Numbered from the stretch's first letter, positions 47,364 to 57,022 are shown. The stretch: DNA of 64,000 bases from Barnesiella intestinihominis YIT 11860 (GCF_000296465.1 NZ_JH815203.1:744001-808000); one strand, 5' to 3'. The notes: generated by a model from the letters alone, not told the origin. Program-made: numbers and translations.

Positions 47364-48512
47364 ATGAGTTTGTCTCCGTCTCCCTCCCGACGTTTCCATG
47401 TCGTTTCTCTGCAAGTCCCTTTTCCACCGGACTATGGAGGAGTTATCGATATTTACTATAAGTTGAAAGCGTTAAAAAATATGGGCTACGAGACATGGCT
47501 ACACACATTCCAATACGACCGGAGTAGAGCCGAACAACTGAACGAAGTAGCCGCCAGAGTCTCTTACTATCCGCGCCACCGGTCTGTTATCCGCCAGCTT
47601 TCGCATATCCCTTATATTGTTTCCAGTCGCCATTGTTCAAAACTTCTCGACGATCTGCTTTCCGACAATGCCCCCATACTGTTCGAAGGTCTGCATTGCT
47701 GCGCCTTTCTATCCGACAAACGGCTGAAAGACCGTGTCAAATTAGTCCGAATGCACAACATCGAGCACGAATATTACAAAGAATTATTCCGCAAGACATC
47801 AGGGTGGAAAAAATTCTACTACGAACTCGAAGCTGTCAAATTGGAAAAATACGAAAAGATACTCCTGCATGCCGATGCCATTTTAGCGATCTCCGAGAGC
47901 GACCGCTGTTATTTCTCGTCGAGATACCCGCAAATTCCGGTGTCGCTGCTTCCCGCCTTTCACGCATACACCGAAGTAGCCCCTGCCGACCCGAAGGAGA
48001 ACTATATCCTTTATCACGGAAACCTTTCGGTCGAAGAGAACATCGAAGCCGCCGAATACCTGTTACGGCAAGTCGTCCCGCTCACACAAGGCACATCATG
48101 GATATTCGCCGGAAAAAATCCCCCGGAAACACTCGTTCGGCTGGTCGAACGGACACCCGGCGCACAACTCATCGCCAATCCCTCGGAAGAACAAATGAAC
48201 CACCTTATTGAAAAAGCGGCAGCCAACCTGCTCGTCACATTCCAACCCACGGGATTAAAACTGAAACTATTGAATGCCCTCTTTCACGGAGGACACTGTA
48301 TCGTAAACAGCAAAATGCTATTCGGCACAGGCTTGGACAAAGCCTGCCTCATTGCCGATACACCTCAGGCTATGGCTCGCGCTGTCGAAACCGCCTTAAA
48401 CGAACCTTTCGACCAAGCCAAACGCACCGAACGAATACAGCTGCTGAAAGCGTACGATAATGAAAAGAATATCCATATCCTCTCCGATCTTCTCGAAGAG
48501 AAACTCAGGTAA
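47364..48512 (+). CDS. GT-B glycosyltransferase
   Basis: 382 residues. The N-terminal Rossmann half opens HVVSLQVPFPPDYGGVIDIYYKLKALKNMGYE, the usual donor-side glycine-rich start of GT4-like enzymes. An IEHEYYKELF segment and DAILAISESDRCYF follow. The C-terminal half begins YILYHGNLSVEENIEAAEYLL and contains GTSWIFAGKNP and the nucleotide-sugar site near LLVTFQPTGLKLKLLNALFHG. The sugar and acceptor are unknown. It is co-transcribed with the small barrel gene. Confidence 0.88.
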   Translation: MSLSPSPSRRFHVVSLQVPFPPDYGGVIDIYYKLKALKNMGYETWLHTFQYDRSRAEQLNEVAARVSYYPRHRSVIRQLSHIPYIVSSRHCSKLLDDLLSDNAPILFEGLHCCAFLSDKRLKDRVKLVRMHNIEHEYYKELFRKTSGWKKFYYELEAVKLEKYEKILLHADAILAISESDRCYFSSRYPQIPVSLLPAFHAYTEVAPADPKENYILYHGNLSVEENIEAAEYLLRQVVPLTQGTSWIFAGKNPPETLVRLVERTPGAQLIANPSEEQMNHLIEKAAANLLVTFQPTGLKLKLLNALFHGGHCIVNSKMLFGTGLDKACLIADTPQAMARAVETALNEPFDQAKRTERIQLLKAYDNEKNIHILSDLLEEKLR

Positions 48513-48536
48513 ATCACAAATAAACAATCAGCGAAC

Positions 48537-48925
48537 CCCTCTCCGCAGAACAAAGTTCTGTGGGTCTCCCCTATTGCTAACACAACTTCCCGTAAGGCTA
48601 CGGGACACGGCAGGGGAGAAGGGCTAATACCTTCGATAACGAGAACAGAGTGAGGCATATCTCTCTCCCTCTGTGTTCCTGAAAGGAATATAGGGGGAGT
48701 GCCCGCAGGACGAGGGGGTTGAAAAGAATATCAAAAATAACATGTCAATCCTCCCCCTGCCGATAGGGAAAGTACCCGTAGAAAAAAGAAGGAGTGAAAA
48801 TAAACGGTAAAGCTAAAATACTGAACACCAACGCCCTCCTCCCTTGCCATGTCCCGCAGCATTGCGGGGTGTTTTTGCAACGCAAAATATAGGGGAGGTG
48901 TCCGAAGGACGGAGGGGTTAAAGAA
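48537..48925. repeat. Intergenic palindromic repeat family, several modules
   Basis: The 540-bp gap 48513-49052 holds this. Modules at 48537-48632 and 48660-48720 (CTCTCCGC...GGGGAGAAGGG; CCCTCTGTG...ATAGGGGGAGTGCCCGCAG) and 48829-48921 (CCTCCTCCCTTGCCATGTCC; AGGGGAGGTGTCCGAAGGAC). ORFs over it are not genes. Confidence 0.7.
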
Positions 48926-48968
48926 AAAGACAAAAAAGTATGGCTATTCCGCCTTTCCCGGAAAATCC

Positions 48969-49006
48969 AAAGCCCTCATAAATCATATAGGATTTATGAG
49001 GGCTTT
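48969..49006 (-). terminator. Terminator after the ECF sigma factor
   Basis: A 16-bp perfect stem: AAAGCCCTCATAAATC (48969-48984) with GATTTATGAGGGCTTT (48991-49006). Confidence 0.9.
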
Positions 49007-49052
49007 CTATGAGGAACACTTCGAATGAGCCTAAAAACAATTCGGCTATACT

Positions 49053-49556
49053 TTATTTATAATCTTTCAGCATCTCCTGCAAACGTTGACGGGCAAAAAA
49101 GATTCGGCTTTTTACCGTGCCCAAAGGCAAATCCATTTTTTCGGCAATCTCGTGATATTTATACCCTGCCACATGCATAGAAAACGGTATCCGATACTCC
49201 TCGCTGAAACTATTGATAGCCGTTGTAATCTCCTTCACCGTAAAAGAACCTTCCGGCGACGCGAATCCCGAGTCTTGGGGCAAGTTCAAGTGATACAGAT
49301 CTTCTGTCTGGTCTATAATAGTTTGGTTCCGTACAACCCTGCGATAATTATTGATAAAAATATTTCGCATGATGGTAAACACCCAACCTTTGAAATTGAC
49401 ATTGTCGATATATTTATCTTCGTTGTCGAGAGCTTTAAGAGTCGTATCTTGAAGCAAATCTTTCGCTTCTTCCCGGTTTGCGGTAAGCATATAAGCGAAG
49501 TTTAGCAAATTGTCTTGGAGACCTAACAATCTATCTTGAAATTTTAGAGAGTTCAT
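49053..49556 (-). CDS. ECF-type RNA polymerase sigma factor
   Basis: 167 residues. Region 2 (about 15-80) contains LLNFAYMLTANREEAKDLLQDTTLKAL and GWVFTIMRNIFINNYRR. Region 4 (about 110-160) contains FSMHVAGYKYHEIAEKMDLPLGTVKSRIFFARQRL, a standard helix-turn-helix. No anti-sigma gene adjoins, unlike many SusCD-linked ECFs, so its control is unknown. A 282-bp A+T-rich gap (49557-49838) separates it from NfeD. Confidence 0.93.
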   Translation of the reverse strand: MNSLKFQDRLLGLQDNLLNFAYMLTANREEAKDLLQDTTLKALDNEDKYIDNVNFKGWVFTIMRNIFINNYRRVVRNQTIIDQTEDLYHLNLPQDSGFASPEGSFTVKEITTAINSFSEEYRIPFSMHVAGYKYHEIAEKMDLPLGTVKSRIFFARQRLQEMLKDYK

Positions 49557-49838
49557 AATTGAAAATTTTGATGATTTTGTAATTCTTGTTTACTACTTAT
49601 ACTACTACTTTGTATTACGAAAATGCATCGAAAATCTACTCATACTAACTACTACAATCTGAAATTTCTACATTCTCCTAAACGTCTTCGAAACATTCAG
49701 CTATTTCAAAGGGGCTCAAAAAAAATCTGTTTTCGCAAAATACAATCCCATAATATTGTTCTGATTATTTTTTATTTACTTTGTAACATATTTCTTATCT
49801 TTTTTAATTGTGCTTCTTAATATTAAACACATAGGTTC

Positions 49839-51203
49839 ATGAAAAAGTTTCACAAATATATCTTTTTTCTCATATTATTTTTCCAGTATTTTGTATCGAA
49901 CTCACAAAACACTGTTTATCAAATAGATATAACCAAAGAAATCGGGAGTACGACTTGGCGATATTTAAGAGCCGGTTTACACCAAGCCCAAGAACAAAAT
50001 GCAAAAGCCGTCATACTACGGCTGAACACCTACGGGGGAACTGTCGTTCACGCCGATTCCATGAGAACGGCTATACTCAATGCACCCATTCCCGTCTATG
50101 CTTTCGTCGACAACAATGCCGCATCGGCAGGAGCACTCATCGCCATAGCCTGCGACAGTATCTATATGCGCAGCAGCGCAAGCATGGGAGCCACTACGGT
50201 AGTCAATGAAACCGGAGCCGCCATGCCCGACAAATACCAGTCATACATGCGGGCGACCATGCGGGCGACGGCCGAGTCACACGGAAAAGACGAATCGGGA
50301 AACTGGCGGCGCAATCCGCTCATAGCCGAAGCTATGGTCGACGAAAGAGTAATCGTCCCCAATCTTTGCGATTCGGGCAAAGTACTCACCCTTACGGCAA
50401 ACGAGGCCATCGCCCAAAAATATTGCGAAGGCATAGTCGATAACGTTGACGAGATCATTTCGCAAAAACTCCGGTACGAGACTTATACTTTACAAGAATT
50501 CAAACCCTCGCTCTTCGACGATATCGCCGGTTTTCTCACTCACCCCGCCTTTCAGGCTCTCATGGTAACGCTCATATTCGGCGGTATCTTCATGGAACTG
50601 AAAACACCGGGCATAGGATTGCCCTCGGCCATTGCCTGTACCGCAGCCGTACTTTATTTCACTCCGCTTTACATCGACGGATTAGCCGCAAATTGGGAAA
50701 TACTGCTTTTCGTCATCGGCATCATTCTGCTCATTTTCGAATTTCTCGTTATCCCCGGCTTCGGTATAGCCGGCATTTCGGGCTCCATTCTGATATTAGG
50801 AGCACTCATTTTGGCATTAGTCGGGAATGTCAATTTCGATTTCGACTTCGTATCTGCCGCCGACATCAGCAAAGGAATAATAACTGTCATCTCGGGAGTC
50901 ATTATTTCCGTAGCTTTACTCTTTTGGTTTTTCCAAAAAATCGGCAGTAAAGGCCCACTCGGACGTTTAGCCCTTCAAGCGGATCAAGCCACAGAAAAAG
51001 GATACATCGGAGTTCCCTCCGAATTACAAGAATATATCGGAAAAGAAGGACTCGCGGCAACCATACTCCGACCCTCCGGGAAAGTAACCATCGGCGACAG
51101 ACAGTTCGACGCCGTAGCCCTTCACGGATACATCGAAAAAGGAGCGGGTATAAAAGTTGTCAAATACGAAAACGCGCAGCTTTATGTGATCGAAATCAAA
51201 TAA
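49839..51203 (+). CDS. NfeD-like membrane serine protease
   Basis: 454 residues. Signal peptide to about 22. A ClpP-class serine protease domain (about 25-210) has LNTYGGTVVHADSM and the catalytic serine S96 in NNAASAGALIAIACDSIYM, followed by SSASMGATTVV. About four membrane segments (about 245-375) follow, and then a C-terminal OB-fold NfeD domain (about 385-454: GKEGLAATILRPSGKVTI). Full-length NfeD proteases cleave stomatin-like partners; no stomatin gene is adjacent. kdsB follows 23 bp later. Confidence 0.93.
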   Translation: MKKFHKYIFFLILFFQYFVSNSQNTVYQIDITKEIGSTTWRYLRAGLHQAQEQNAKAVILRLNTYGGTVVHADSMRTAILNAPIPVYAFVDNNAASAGALIAIACDSIYMRSSASMGATTVVNETGAAMPDKYQSYMRATMRATAESHGKDESGNWRRNPLIAEAMVDERVIVPNLCDSGKVLTLTANEAIAQKYCEGIVDNVDEIISQKLRYETYTLQEFKPSLFDDIAGFLTHPAFQALMVTLIFGGIFMELKTPGIGLPSAIACTAAVLYFTPLYIDGLAANWEILLFVIGIILLIFEFLVIPGFGIAGISGSILILGALILALVGNVNFDFDFVSAADISKGIITVISGVIISVALLFWFFQKIGSKGPLGRLALQADQATEKGYIGVPSELQEYIGKEGLAATILRPSGKVTIGDRQFDAVALHGYIEKGAGIKVVKYENAQLYVIEIK

Positions 51204-51226
51204 AAAAACGTTATAAGAAATTCAAT

Positions 51227-51967
51227 ATGAAATTCATCGGTATTATTCCGGCTCGCTACGCCTCTACCCGATTCCCCGGGAAACCGCTGGCCGACATGAA
51301 AGGGAAATATATGATTCAACGGGTCTACGAGCAAGTCCGCAAAATCCTCGACAATGTATGTGTCGCCACTGACGACGACCGAATATTCAACGCCGTGGAA
51401 TCTTTCGGCGGGAACGTTGTCATGACATCGGCCGAACACCGTAGTGGAACAGATCGTTGCTTCGAAGCCTACAATCGTCTGGGCGGAAACGAAGACGTAA
51501 TCATCAACATTCAAGGAGACGAACCATTTATCAAACCCGAACAGATCGAGAGCCTCATCGCTTGCTTCGATTCGCCTCAAACCCAGATAGCGACCCTCGT
51601 GCGCCCCTTCGAGGCAACCGAAGGTTACGAGGCCCTCGCCAATCCCAACTCTCCGAAGGTCATTCTCAACGACAAAAACGAAGCACTCTATTTCAGCCGT
51701 TCGATAATTCCCTATATGAGAAATATATCCCCCGAACAATGGCCCGATAAACACGTTTACTACAAACACATCGGCATGTATGGATACAGAGCCGACATAT
51801 TGTCCCAGATCACCCGGCTGCCCCAGTCGTCGCTCGAAATCGCCGAATCGCTCGAACAACTCCGGTGGCTGCAAAACGGCTATACGATTAAAGTGGGCAT
51901 CACCACACAAGAAACAATCGGTATAGATACCCCCGATGATTTACAAAAAGCACTCACTCTACTCTGA
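51227..51967 (+). CDS. kdsB: 3-Deoxy-manno-octulosonate cytidylyltransferase
   Basis: 246 residues. IPARYASTRFPGKPLADMKGK (about 5-25), VATDDDRI, NIQGDEPFI and IGMYGYRADIL are canonical. It activates KDO with CTP for lipopolysaccharide inner-core synthesis, showing a Gram-negative envelope. The M16 gene starts 5 bp after it. Confidence 0.97.
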   Translation: MKFIGIIPARYASTRFPGKPLADMKGKYMIQRVYEQVRKILDNVCVATDDDRIFNAVESFGGNVVMTSAEHRSGTDRCFEAYNRLGGNEDVIINIQGDEPFIKPEQIESLIACFDSPQTQIATLVRPFEATEGYEALANPNSPKVILNDKNEALYFSRSIIPYMRNISPEQWPDKHVYYKHIGMYGYRADILSQITRLPQSSLEIAESLEQLRWLQNGYTIKVGITTQETIGIDTPDDLQKALTLL

Positions 51968-51972
51968 AAATT

Positions 51973-53286
51973 ATGACGTTAGACCGAACAACGACTCCGC
52001 CTGTCGGAACATTTCCGCCCCTATCCCTGCCCGCACCCGGCATCCATGCTTTATCGAACGGCATCGAAATCATCGCTTGTAATCGAGGTGACGAAGACGT
52101 GTGCCGCATAGACCTTATGTTCGAAGGAGGTTACTATACCGAACAGAAACCGGGTACAGCCGCCCTCACCCTGTTGATGCTCAAAGAAGGCGCTGCGGGC
52201 AAAAGCTCGGAAGAGATAGCCGAATCATTCGACTACCACGGAGCATGGTTGCAAACCTCCGCATCGAGTCACTATCTCTATGTCACGCTCTACACGCTCA
52301 ATCGGCATCTCGACACCTGCCTATCTCTACTGGCAGACATCGTTATACGGCCCGATTTCCCGGAAAAAGAATTCACCCGGCTCAAAGAACGGCGTCTCCA
52401 ACAACTGCTCGTTCAGAAAGAAAAAGTAGACGTCCTCGCCTCCGAGACTTTTCTCTCTATGATTTTCGGGGACAAGCACCCTTACGGACGGGCTGTCACC
52501 CCCGACCATATAAACCATATCACAACCGAAGACCTCCGAGACTACCATCGGCAGCACATCGCTCCCGGGAAATGTCGTATCTTCATCGCCGGAAAAATCA
52601 CCGGGAAACTTCTCGATAATTTGGAACTCCACTTCGGCCACACATGGAATGTACCCTCTGTCGATTCTGCGATAATCCCCGCTTTCCCCATACATCGTAC
52701 CGAAAATCCGATAATAGTCACCCACAAAGAAAACGCCCTCCAATCCGGAATCCGAATGGGACTGCCGGTCATCGGCCGGGAAAACCCCGATTTCTTCGCC
52801 CTGAAACTGCTCTGCACTATACTCGGCGGATATTTCGGCAGCAGACTCATGTCCAACATACGGGAAGAAAAGGGCTATACCTATGGCATATCTTCCTCTA
52901 TCGCCGCCATGCGATACGGAAGCTATTTAACCATATCAACCCAAACCGGAACCGAATTCACCCGCCCGCTCATCGACGAAGTCTTCGTCGAAATAGATCG
53001 ACTCAGAAACGAGCCCGTCCCGACCGACGAGTTCATCACCGTACAAAACTACCTGAGAGGAGACATGGCTCGTACCCTCGACTCCCCCTTTTCCATAGCG
53101 GACTACTACCTTTCATTGAAAGCCAACGATCTCCCAGTCGAATATTTTGCGCAGCAAGACGAAGCCATACGGCAACTGTCACCCGGCGATCTACTATCGG
53201 CAGCACAAAAATATCTCGTCCCCTCACAATTCTACATAGCCGTCGCCGGAGACAAGAACAAAATTCCCCCGCTCTCCCTACCTTGA
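51973..53286 (+). CDS. M16-family peptidase homologue lacking the zinc motif
   Basis: 437 residues with the two-lobed M16 fold. N-lobe: LSNGIEIIACNRGDEDVCRIDLMFEGG (about 30-56). The position for HxxEH (after GGYYTEQKPGTA) reads ALTLLMLKEGAAG, so His and Glu zinc ligands are absent. The second lobe has the GYFGSRLMSNIREEKGYTYGISS block with R and Y, the substrate-side residues. M16 proteins often work as a catalytic plus a non-catalytic pair, and this matches the non-catalytic type. No catalytic partner is within the window. No signal peptide is seen. Confidence 0.85.
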   Translation: MTLDRTTTPPVGTFPPLSLPAPGIHALSNGIEIIACNRGDEDVCRIDLMFEGGYYTEQKPGTAALTLLMLKEGAAGKSSEEIAESFDYHGAWLQTSASSHYLYVTLYTLNRHLDTCLSLLADIVIRPDFPEKEFTRLKERRLQQLLVQKEKVDVLASETFLSMIFGDKHPYGRAVTPDHINHITTEDLRDYHRQHIAPGKCRIFIAGKITGKLLDNLELHFGHTWNVPSVDSAIIPAFPIHRTENPIIVTHKENALQSGIRMGLPVIGRENPDFFALKLLCTILGGYFGSRLMSNIREEKGYTYGISSSIAAMRYGSYLTISTQTGTEFTRPLIDEVFVEIDRLRNEPVPTDEFITVQNYLRGDMARTLDSPFSIADYYLSLKANDLPVEYFAQQDEAIRQLSPGDLLSAAQKYLVPSQFYIAVAGDKNKIPPLSLP

Positions 53287-53329
53287 CAAATTCTTTCTCC
53301 TCTACCACGCCCCCTATTGTTACTCGACA

Positions 53330-54150
53330 CCCCAATGCTACGGGGGGGCAGAGGAGGTAGCACGTAGTGACGGAAGGGTTGAAAACGGCATCTCATTAGC
53401 CGGTTTATATTGGACATTTAACCCCCTCGCCCGATGGGCACTCCCCCTATACCGCTACGCGGCACAGGGGGAGAGAGCTAAAATGCGCTTCAAATATTTT
53501 AAACTCCTCCATTGCCGTGCCCCGTAGCTTTATGGGGTATTTCTGTTTCACTATCGGAGACATTTAAAACTCCTCCCCTGTGTGACGCCAGCCATATAGG
53601 GGAGGTGGCACGTAGTGACGGAGGGGTTGAAAACAGCCTCTCATCAGCCGGTTTATATTGATCATTTAACCCCCTCGCCCGATGGGCACTCCCCCTATAC
53701 CACTGCGCGGCACAGGGGGAGAGGTTGAAAAGTGTCGCTTCGAAAATTTTAAACTCCTCCATTGCCGTGCCCCGTAGCTTTATGGGGTATTTCTGTTTCA
53801 CTATCGGAGACATTTAAAACTCCTCCCCTGTGTGACGCCAGCCATATAGGGGAGGTGGCACGTAGTGACGGAGGGGTTGAAAACAGCCTCTCATCAGCCG
53901 GTTTATATTGATCATTTAACCCCCTCGCCCGATGGGCACTCCCCCTATACCACTGCGCGGCACAGGGGGAGAGGTTGAAAAGTGTCGCTTCGAAAATTTT
54001 AAACTCCTCCATTGCCGTGCCCCGTAGCTTTATGGGGTATTTCTGTTTCACTATCGGAGACATTTAAAACTCCTCCCCTGTGTGACGCCAGCCATATAGG
54101 GGAGGTGGCACGTAGTGACGGAGGGGTTGAAAACAGCCCCTCATCAACCG
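53330..54150. repeat. 250-bp tandem repeat array
   Basis: About three near-identical units of 250 bp, beginning at 53501, 53751 and 54001 with AAACTCCTCCATTGCCGTGC, with a partial unit at about 53340-53500. Each unit has two imperfect hairpins: CTCCCCT...AGGGGAG and CTCCCCCTATACC...GCACAGGGGGAG. Units 2 and 3 are almost identical, so the array is recent or homogenised. ORFs of 104 aa over it repeat exactly with the array and are not genes. It fills the gap between M16 and the zinc-ribbon gene (53287-54166). Confidence 0.9.
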
Positions 54151-54166
54151 ATTCATATCGGACAAA

Positions 54167-54373
54167 TCACATTTTCACCATACGTTTGGGGGACCCGCTC
54201 CAAGAGCAACCCATACAATAAACTGTTTCAAGATCGAAACCATCGAGAGTCTCGCCCTCTTTGCGGGCAACGACTACCCCTCCATCGGTCACATACACCG
54301 CCCTACGCTCCCCCTTACCGTTCTTCACATACATCGAAGACACCTTACACTGCGGACAAAGCAATTTTCTCAT
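54167..54373 (-). CDS. Small zinc-ribbon protein, unknown function
   Basis: 68 residues. CPQCKVSSMYVKNGKGERR begins a zinc ribbon and YCMGCSWSG closes it, so four cysteines (CxxC...CxxC) likely bind zinc. Between them is a short beta-hairpin with a charged loop (RRAVYVTDGGVVVARKEG). I believe it is conserved in Bacteroidales but uncharacterised. It lies 111 bp downstream of ferritin on the same strand and right beside the repeat array. Confidence 0.8.
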   Translation of the reverse strand: MRKLLCPQCKVSSMYVKNGKGERRAVYVTDGGVVVARKEGETLDGFDLETVYCMGCSWSGSPKRMVKM

Positions 54374-54484
54374 CGTACAAATAGTTTACCCAATCGATAC
54401 CGAATATACAAAAAAAGAACCTCGGAAAAAACAATTCTTCCAAAGTCCCTTTTTCAATCACTTATAAGAAATAATCCTTGACAA

Positions 54485-54967
54485 TTACCTCTCACCCAGT
54501 TTCTCGTCCATATACAAAATACTGGCTTCGTCTTTACAACGTTTCAACTTCTCGACAATGCCCAAAGCCGTGGCCTCTTCTTCTACCTGCTCGCGCACAT
54601 AGCCCCAGAGAAAATCTTGCGAAGCCTTATCCTTTTCGGAAGAAGCGACATTTACCAACTCGTCGATAAGAGAAGATACATGGCACTCGTGTTTATAAAC
54701 ATTTTCAAAAGCATCGAGCACACTCTCCCATTCCTGAGGAACGACATCTATCTTATCTACTTTGGCTACACCGCCGCGCTTCGATACATAATCGGCCAAG
54801 TCGTAAGCATGCTCCAACTCTTCCTGAGACTGTTTTCTCATCCAATTGGCAAATCCGTCATATCCCAATTTTTTGAAATAAAACGACATCGATAAATAAA
54901 GATTCGACGACCACATTTCAGCCGCAATCTGAACGTTAATGGCTTCTTGTAATTTCTGTGAAATCAT
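54485..54967 (-). CDS. ftnA: Ferritin
   Basis: 160 residues, a four-helix ferritin. Ferroxidase-site residues: Glu17 in AAEMWSSNLYLSM, Glu50 and His53 in QEELEHAYDLADY, Glu94 region in VYKHECHVSSLIDELV and the final helix QVEEEATALGIVEKL. It stores iron as Fe(III) inside a 24-mer and guards against oxidative damage. Confidence 0.97.
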   Translation of the reverse strand: MISQKLQEAINVQIAAEMWSSNLYLSMSFYFKKLGYDGFANWMRKQSQEELEHAYDLADYVSKRGGVAKVDKIDVVPQEWESVLDAFENVYKHECHVSSLIDELVNVASSEKDKASQDFLWGYVREQVEEEATALGIVEKLKRCKDEASILYMDEKLGER

Positions 54968-55115
54968 AATGGTTTATTTTTTATATGTTAATACTCATTT
55001 TCATTACATATCGATAATATACAAAAATTATACCATCACATAATAATAAGACTTTATCATAACCTAAAAATAAAAACCAAGACAATACAACCTCTTTAAT
55101 GACATAATTGCAGAA

Positions 55116-55343
55116 TCATTTTGTCCGAATTTGACATTCTTCGAGACAGATTATAGAATACCAAAATACATAGAATGCAACTACCAATAATCCTATAATA
55201 AAGCCAGCAAGAACCCACGATTTGACAGTAGAGTCGACACGTAGCGCATCATCGTATCTACGGCTATCGAAGTAATTATTTATTTCAAGGTATAAAGCAA
55301 CGCTCGCCCGGATTTTGTCATTGAGATTCTTGCAGGTTTTGTT
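55116..55343 (-). pseudogene. Truncated membrane-protein fragment
   Basis: A 75-codon minus-strand frame without a start codon: KIRASVALYLEINNYFD, then SRRYDDALRVDSTVKSW, a single hydrophobic helix VLAGFIIGLLVVAFYVFWYS and a short tail. A stop lies just upstream at 55344-55346, next to repeat DNA at 55349. It looks like the 3' end of a gene whose 5' part was lost. I cannot name the family. The rest of the 1-kb gap 54968-55993 is non-coding. Confidence 0.45.
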
Positions 55344-55348
55344 TCAGC

Positions 55349-55855
55349 CCCTTCGCCCTACGGGCACTCCCTCCTATATCGATTGTTGCGATACAGAGGG
55401 AAAGGATTAAATGTGTTGCTTTGAACGGTCTTTTTATCTTTTCGGTTCTTTGTGAGTATTCCCCCCTTCTCCCCTGCCGTGTCCCGTAGCCTTACGGGAA
55501 GTTGCGCAGCAATATAGGGGAGAGACAGAGGAGCGGCAGCGACGAAGAGAGGGGTTAAAAAAGAAGCACATAGGATTTTTTTGTAGAACTAACCCCCTCG
55601 CCCGATGGGCACTCCCCCTATACCGCTATGCGGCACAGGGGGAGAGGTTTGAAAGTGTCGCTTCAAATATTTTAAACTCCTCCATTGCCGTGCCCCGTAG
55701 CTTTATGGAGTATTTCTGTTTTCACTATCGGAGACATTTAAAACTCCTCCCCTGTGTTTTGTAATGCAAAATATAGGGGAGGTGGCATGTAGTGACGGAG
55801 GGGTTAAAAACAGCCTCTCATCTGCCGATTTATATTGGACATTTAACCTCTTCTC
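55349..55855. repeat. Intergenic palindromic repeat family, three modules
   Basis: Modules at 55349-55410, 55470-55565 (CCCCTGCCGTGTCCCGTAGC ... GGGGAGAGACAGAGGAGCGG) and 55590-55855, the last a near copy of one 250-bp array unit of 53.5 kb, including CCCGATGGGCACTCCCCCTA and GAGGTGGCATGTAGTGACGG. Confidence 0.8.
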
Positions 55856-55993
55856 TTATCCGCTAAAAGAACATTTCCGGCTAAAATACTCCGGCCTATG
55901 GGAGAAAACGAAAAAGGAAAACATCGGGGAGAAAACAAAAAGCACCTGCGACCAAACGGCCACAGATGCTTATACATAATAAGATACAAATGA

Positions 55994-57004
55994 TTACTTA
56001 CTCAAAGCCTGAGCTACATCGACAGCACAAGCCACGGTGCAACCCACCATAGGGTTATTACCGATACCGAGGAATCCCATCATTTCTACGTGAGCAGGAA
56101 CTGACGAAGACCCGGCAAACTGAGCATCGCTGTGCATACGACCCATTGTATCGGTCATACCGTAAGAAGCAGGACCGGCAGCCATGTTGTCGGGGTGCAA
56201 AGTACGACCCGTACCGCCACCGGAAGCTACCGAGAAATATTTCTTACCCTTCTCTACGCACTCTTTCTTGTAAGTACCGGCTACGGGGTGTTGGAAACGG
56301 GTAGGGTTCGTAGAGTTACCCGTGATAGATACGTCTACACCTTCGTGCCACATGATAGCCACGCCTTCGCGCACATCATCGGCTCCATAACATTTTACTT
56401 TGGCACGTTCACCTTTGGAATAAGCTATTTCACGAACTACCTTCAACTCGCCCGTATAATAGTCGAATTGTGTTTGAACGTAGGTAAATCCATTGATACG
56501 CGAAATGATTTGAGCAGCATCTTTACCCAGACCGTTCAAAATACAACGCAAAGGTTCCTTGCGCACTTTATCGGCCTTAGCGGCAATTTTGATAGCGCCC
56601 TCGGCTGCGGCGAACGACTCGTGGCCGGCAAGGAATGCAAAACATTTCGTCTCTTCGCGAAGCAAACGAGCGGCCAAATTTCCATGTCCGAGACCCACTT
56701 TGCGGTCATCGGCTACCGAACCGGGAATACAGAACGACTGCAAACCGATACCGATAGCTTCGGCTGCATCAGCAGCATTCTTACAACCTTTCTTCAAAGC
56801 GATAGCAGCACCTACCACGTAAGCCCATTTTGCATTCTCGAAACAAATAGGTTGTGTCTCTTCACAAGTTTTATAAGGATCGAGTCCATAAGATTCGCAG
56901 ATAGCGTTAGCCTCTTCAATATCTTTAATACCGTTAGCGTTCAAAGCGGCAAGAATTTGCTTGATACGACGGTCTTGACTTTCAAATTTCACTTCTCTAA
57001 TCAT
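55994..57004 (-). CDS. GGGtGRT family protein
   Basis: 336 residues with the defining motif SVASGGGTGRT (about 265-275). Other patterns: IGLQSFCIPGSVADDRKVGLGHGNLAARLLREE, and a cysteine-bearing end GNNPMVGCTVACAVDVAQAL. The family is found in anaerobes and consistently paired with a NifU/TSCPD-like gene. Its function is not established; a role in iron-sulfur or radical chemistry is inferred. A strong Shine-Dalgarno site (57011-57020) precedes it and the partner lies 18 bp upstream. Confidence 0.92.
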   Translation of the reverse strand: MIREVKFESQDRRIKQILAALNANGIKDIEEANAICESYGLDPYKTCEETQPICFENAKWAYVVGAAIALKKGCKNAADAAEAIGIGLQSFCIPGSVADDRKVGLGHGNLAARLLREETKCFAFLAGHESFAAAEGAIKIAAKADKVRKEPLRCILNGLGKDAAQIISRINGFTYVQTQFDYYTGELKVVREIAYSKGERAKVKCYGADDVREGVAIMWHEGVDVSITGNSTNPTRFQHPVAGTYKKECVEKGKKYFSVASGGGTGRTLHPDNMAAGPASYGMTDTMGRMHSDAQFAGSSSVPAHVEMMGFLGIGNNPMVGCTVACAVDVAQALSK

Positions 57005-57010
57005 AGTAAC

Positions 57011-57020
57011 TTCCTCCTTA
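57011..57020 (-). promoter_or_regulatory. Unusually strong Shine-Dalgarno site
   Basis: The minus strand reads TAAGGAGGAA, 6 nt before the GGGtGRT start. Few genes in the window have such a site; it suggests high or independent translation of the second cistron. Confidence 0.8.
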
Positions 57021-57022
57021 TT

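Noticed and set aside
48365-48933. 97- and 62-codon minus-strand ORFs after the glycosyltransferase
   Set aside because: One overlaps the glycosyltransferase end and both run through repeat modules.
51182-51910. 242-codon minus-strand ORF opposite kdsB
   Set aside because: kdsB is an unambiguous conserved enzyme on the plus strand, so the long antisense frame is a codon-bias shadow.
53499-54063. Two identical 104-codon minus-strand ORFs, 250 bp apart
   Set aside because: They repeat exactly with the tandem array, lack family patterns, and have the low-information composition of repeat DNA.
53287-56000. CRISPR array
   Set aside because: The 250-bp units repeat in full with no short-repeat/unique-spacer pattern, and no cas genes are present.
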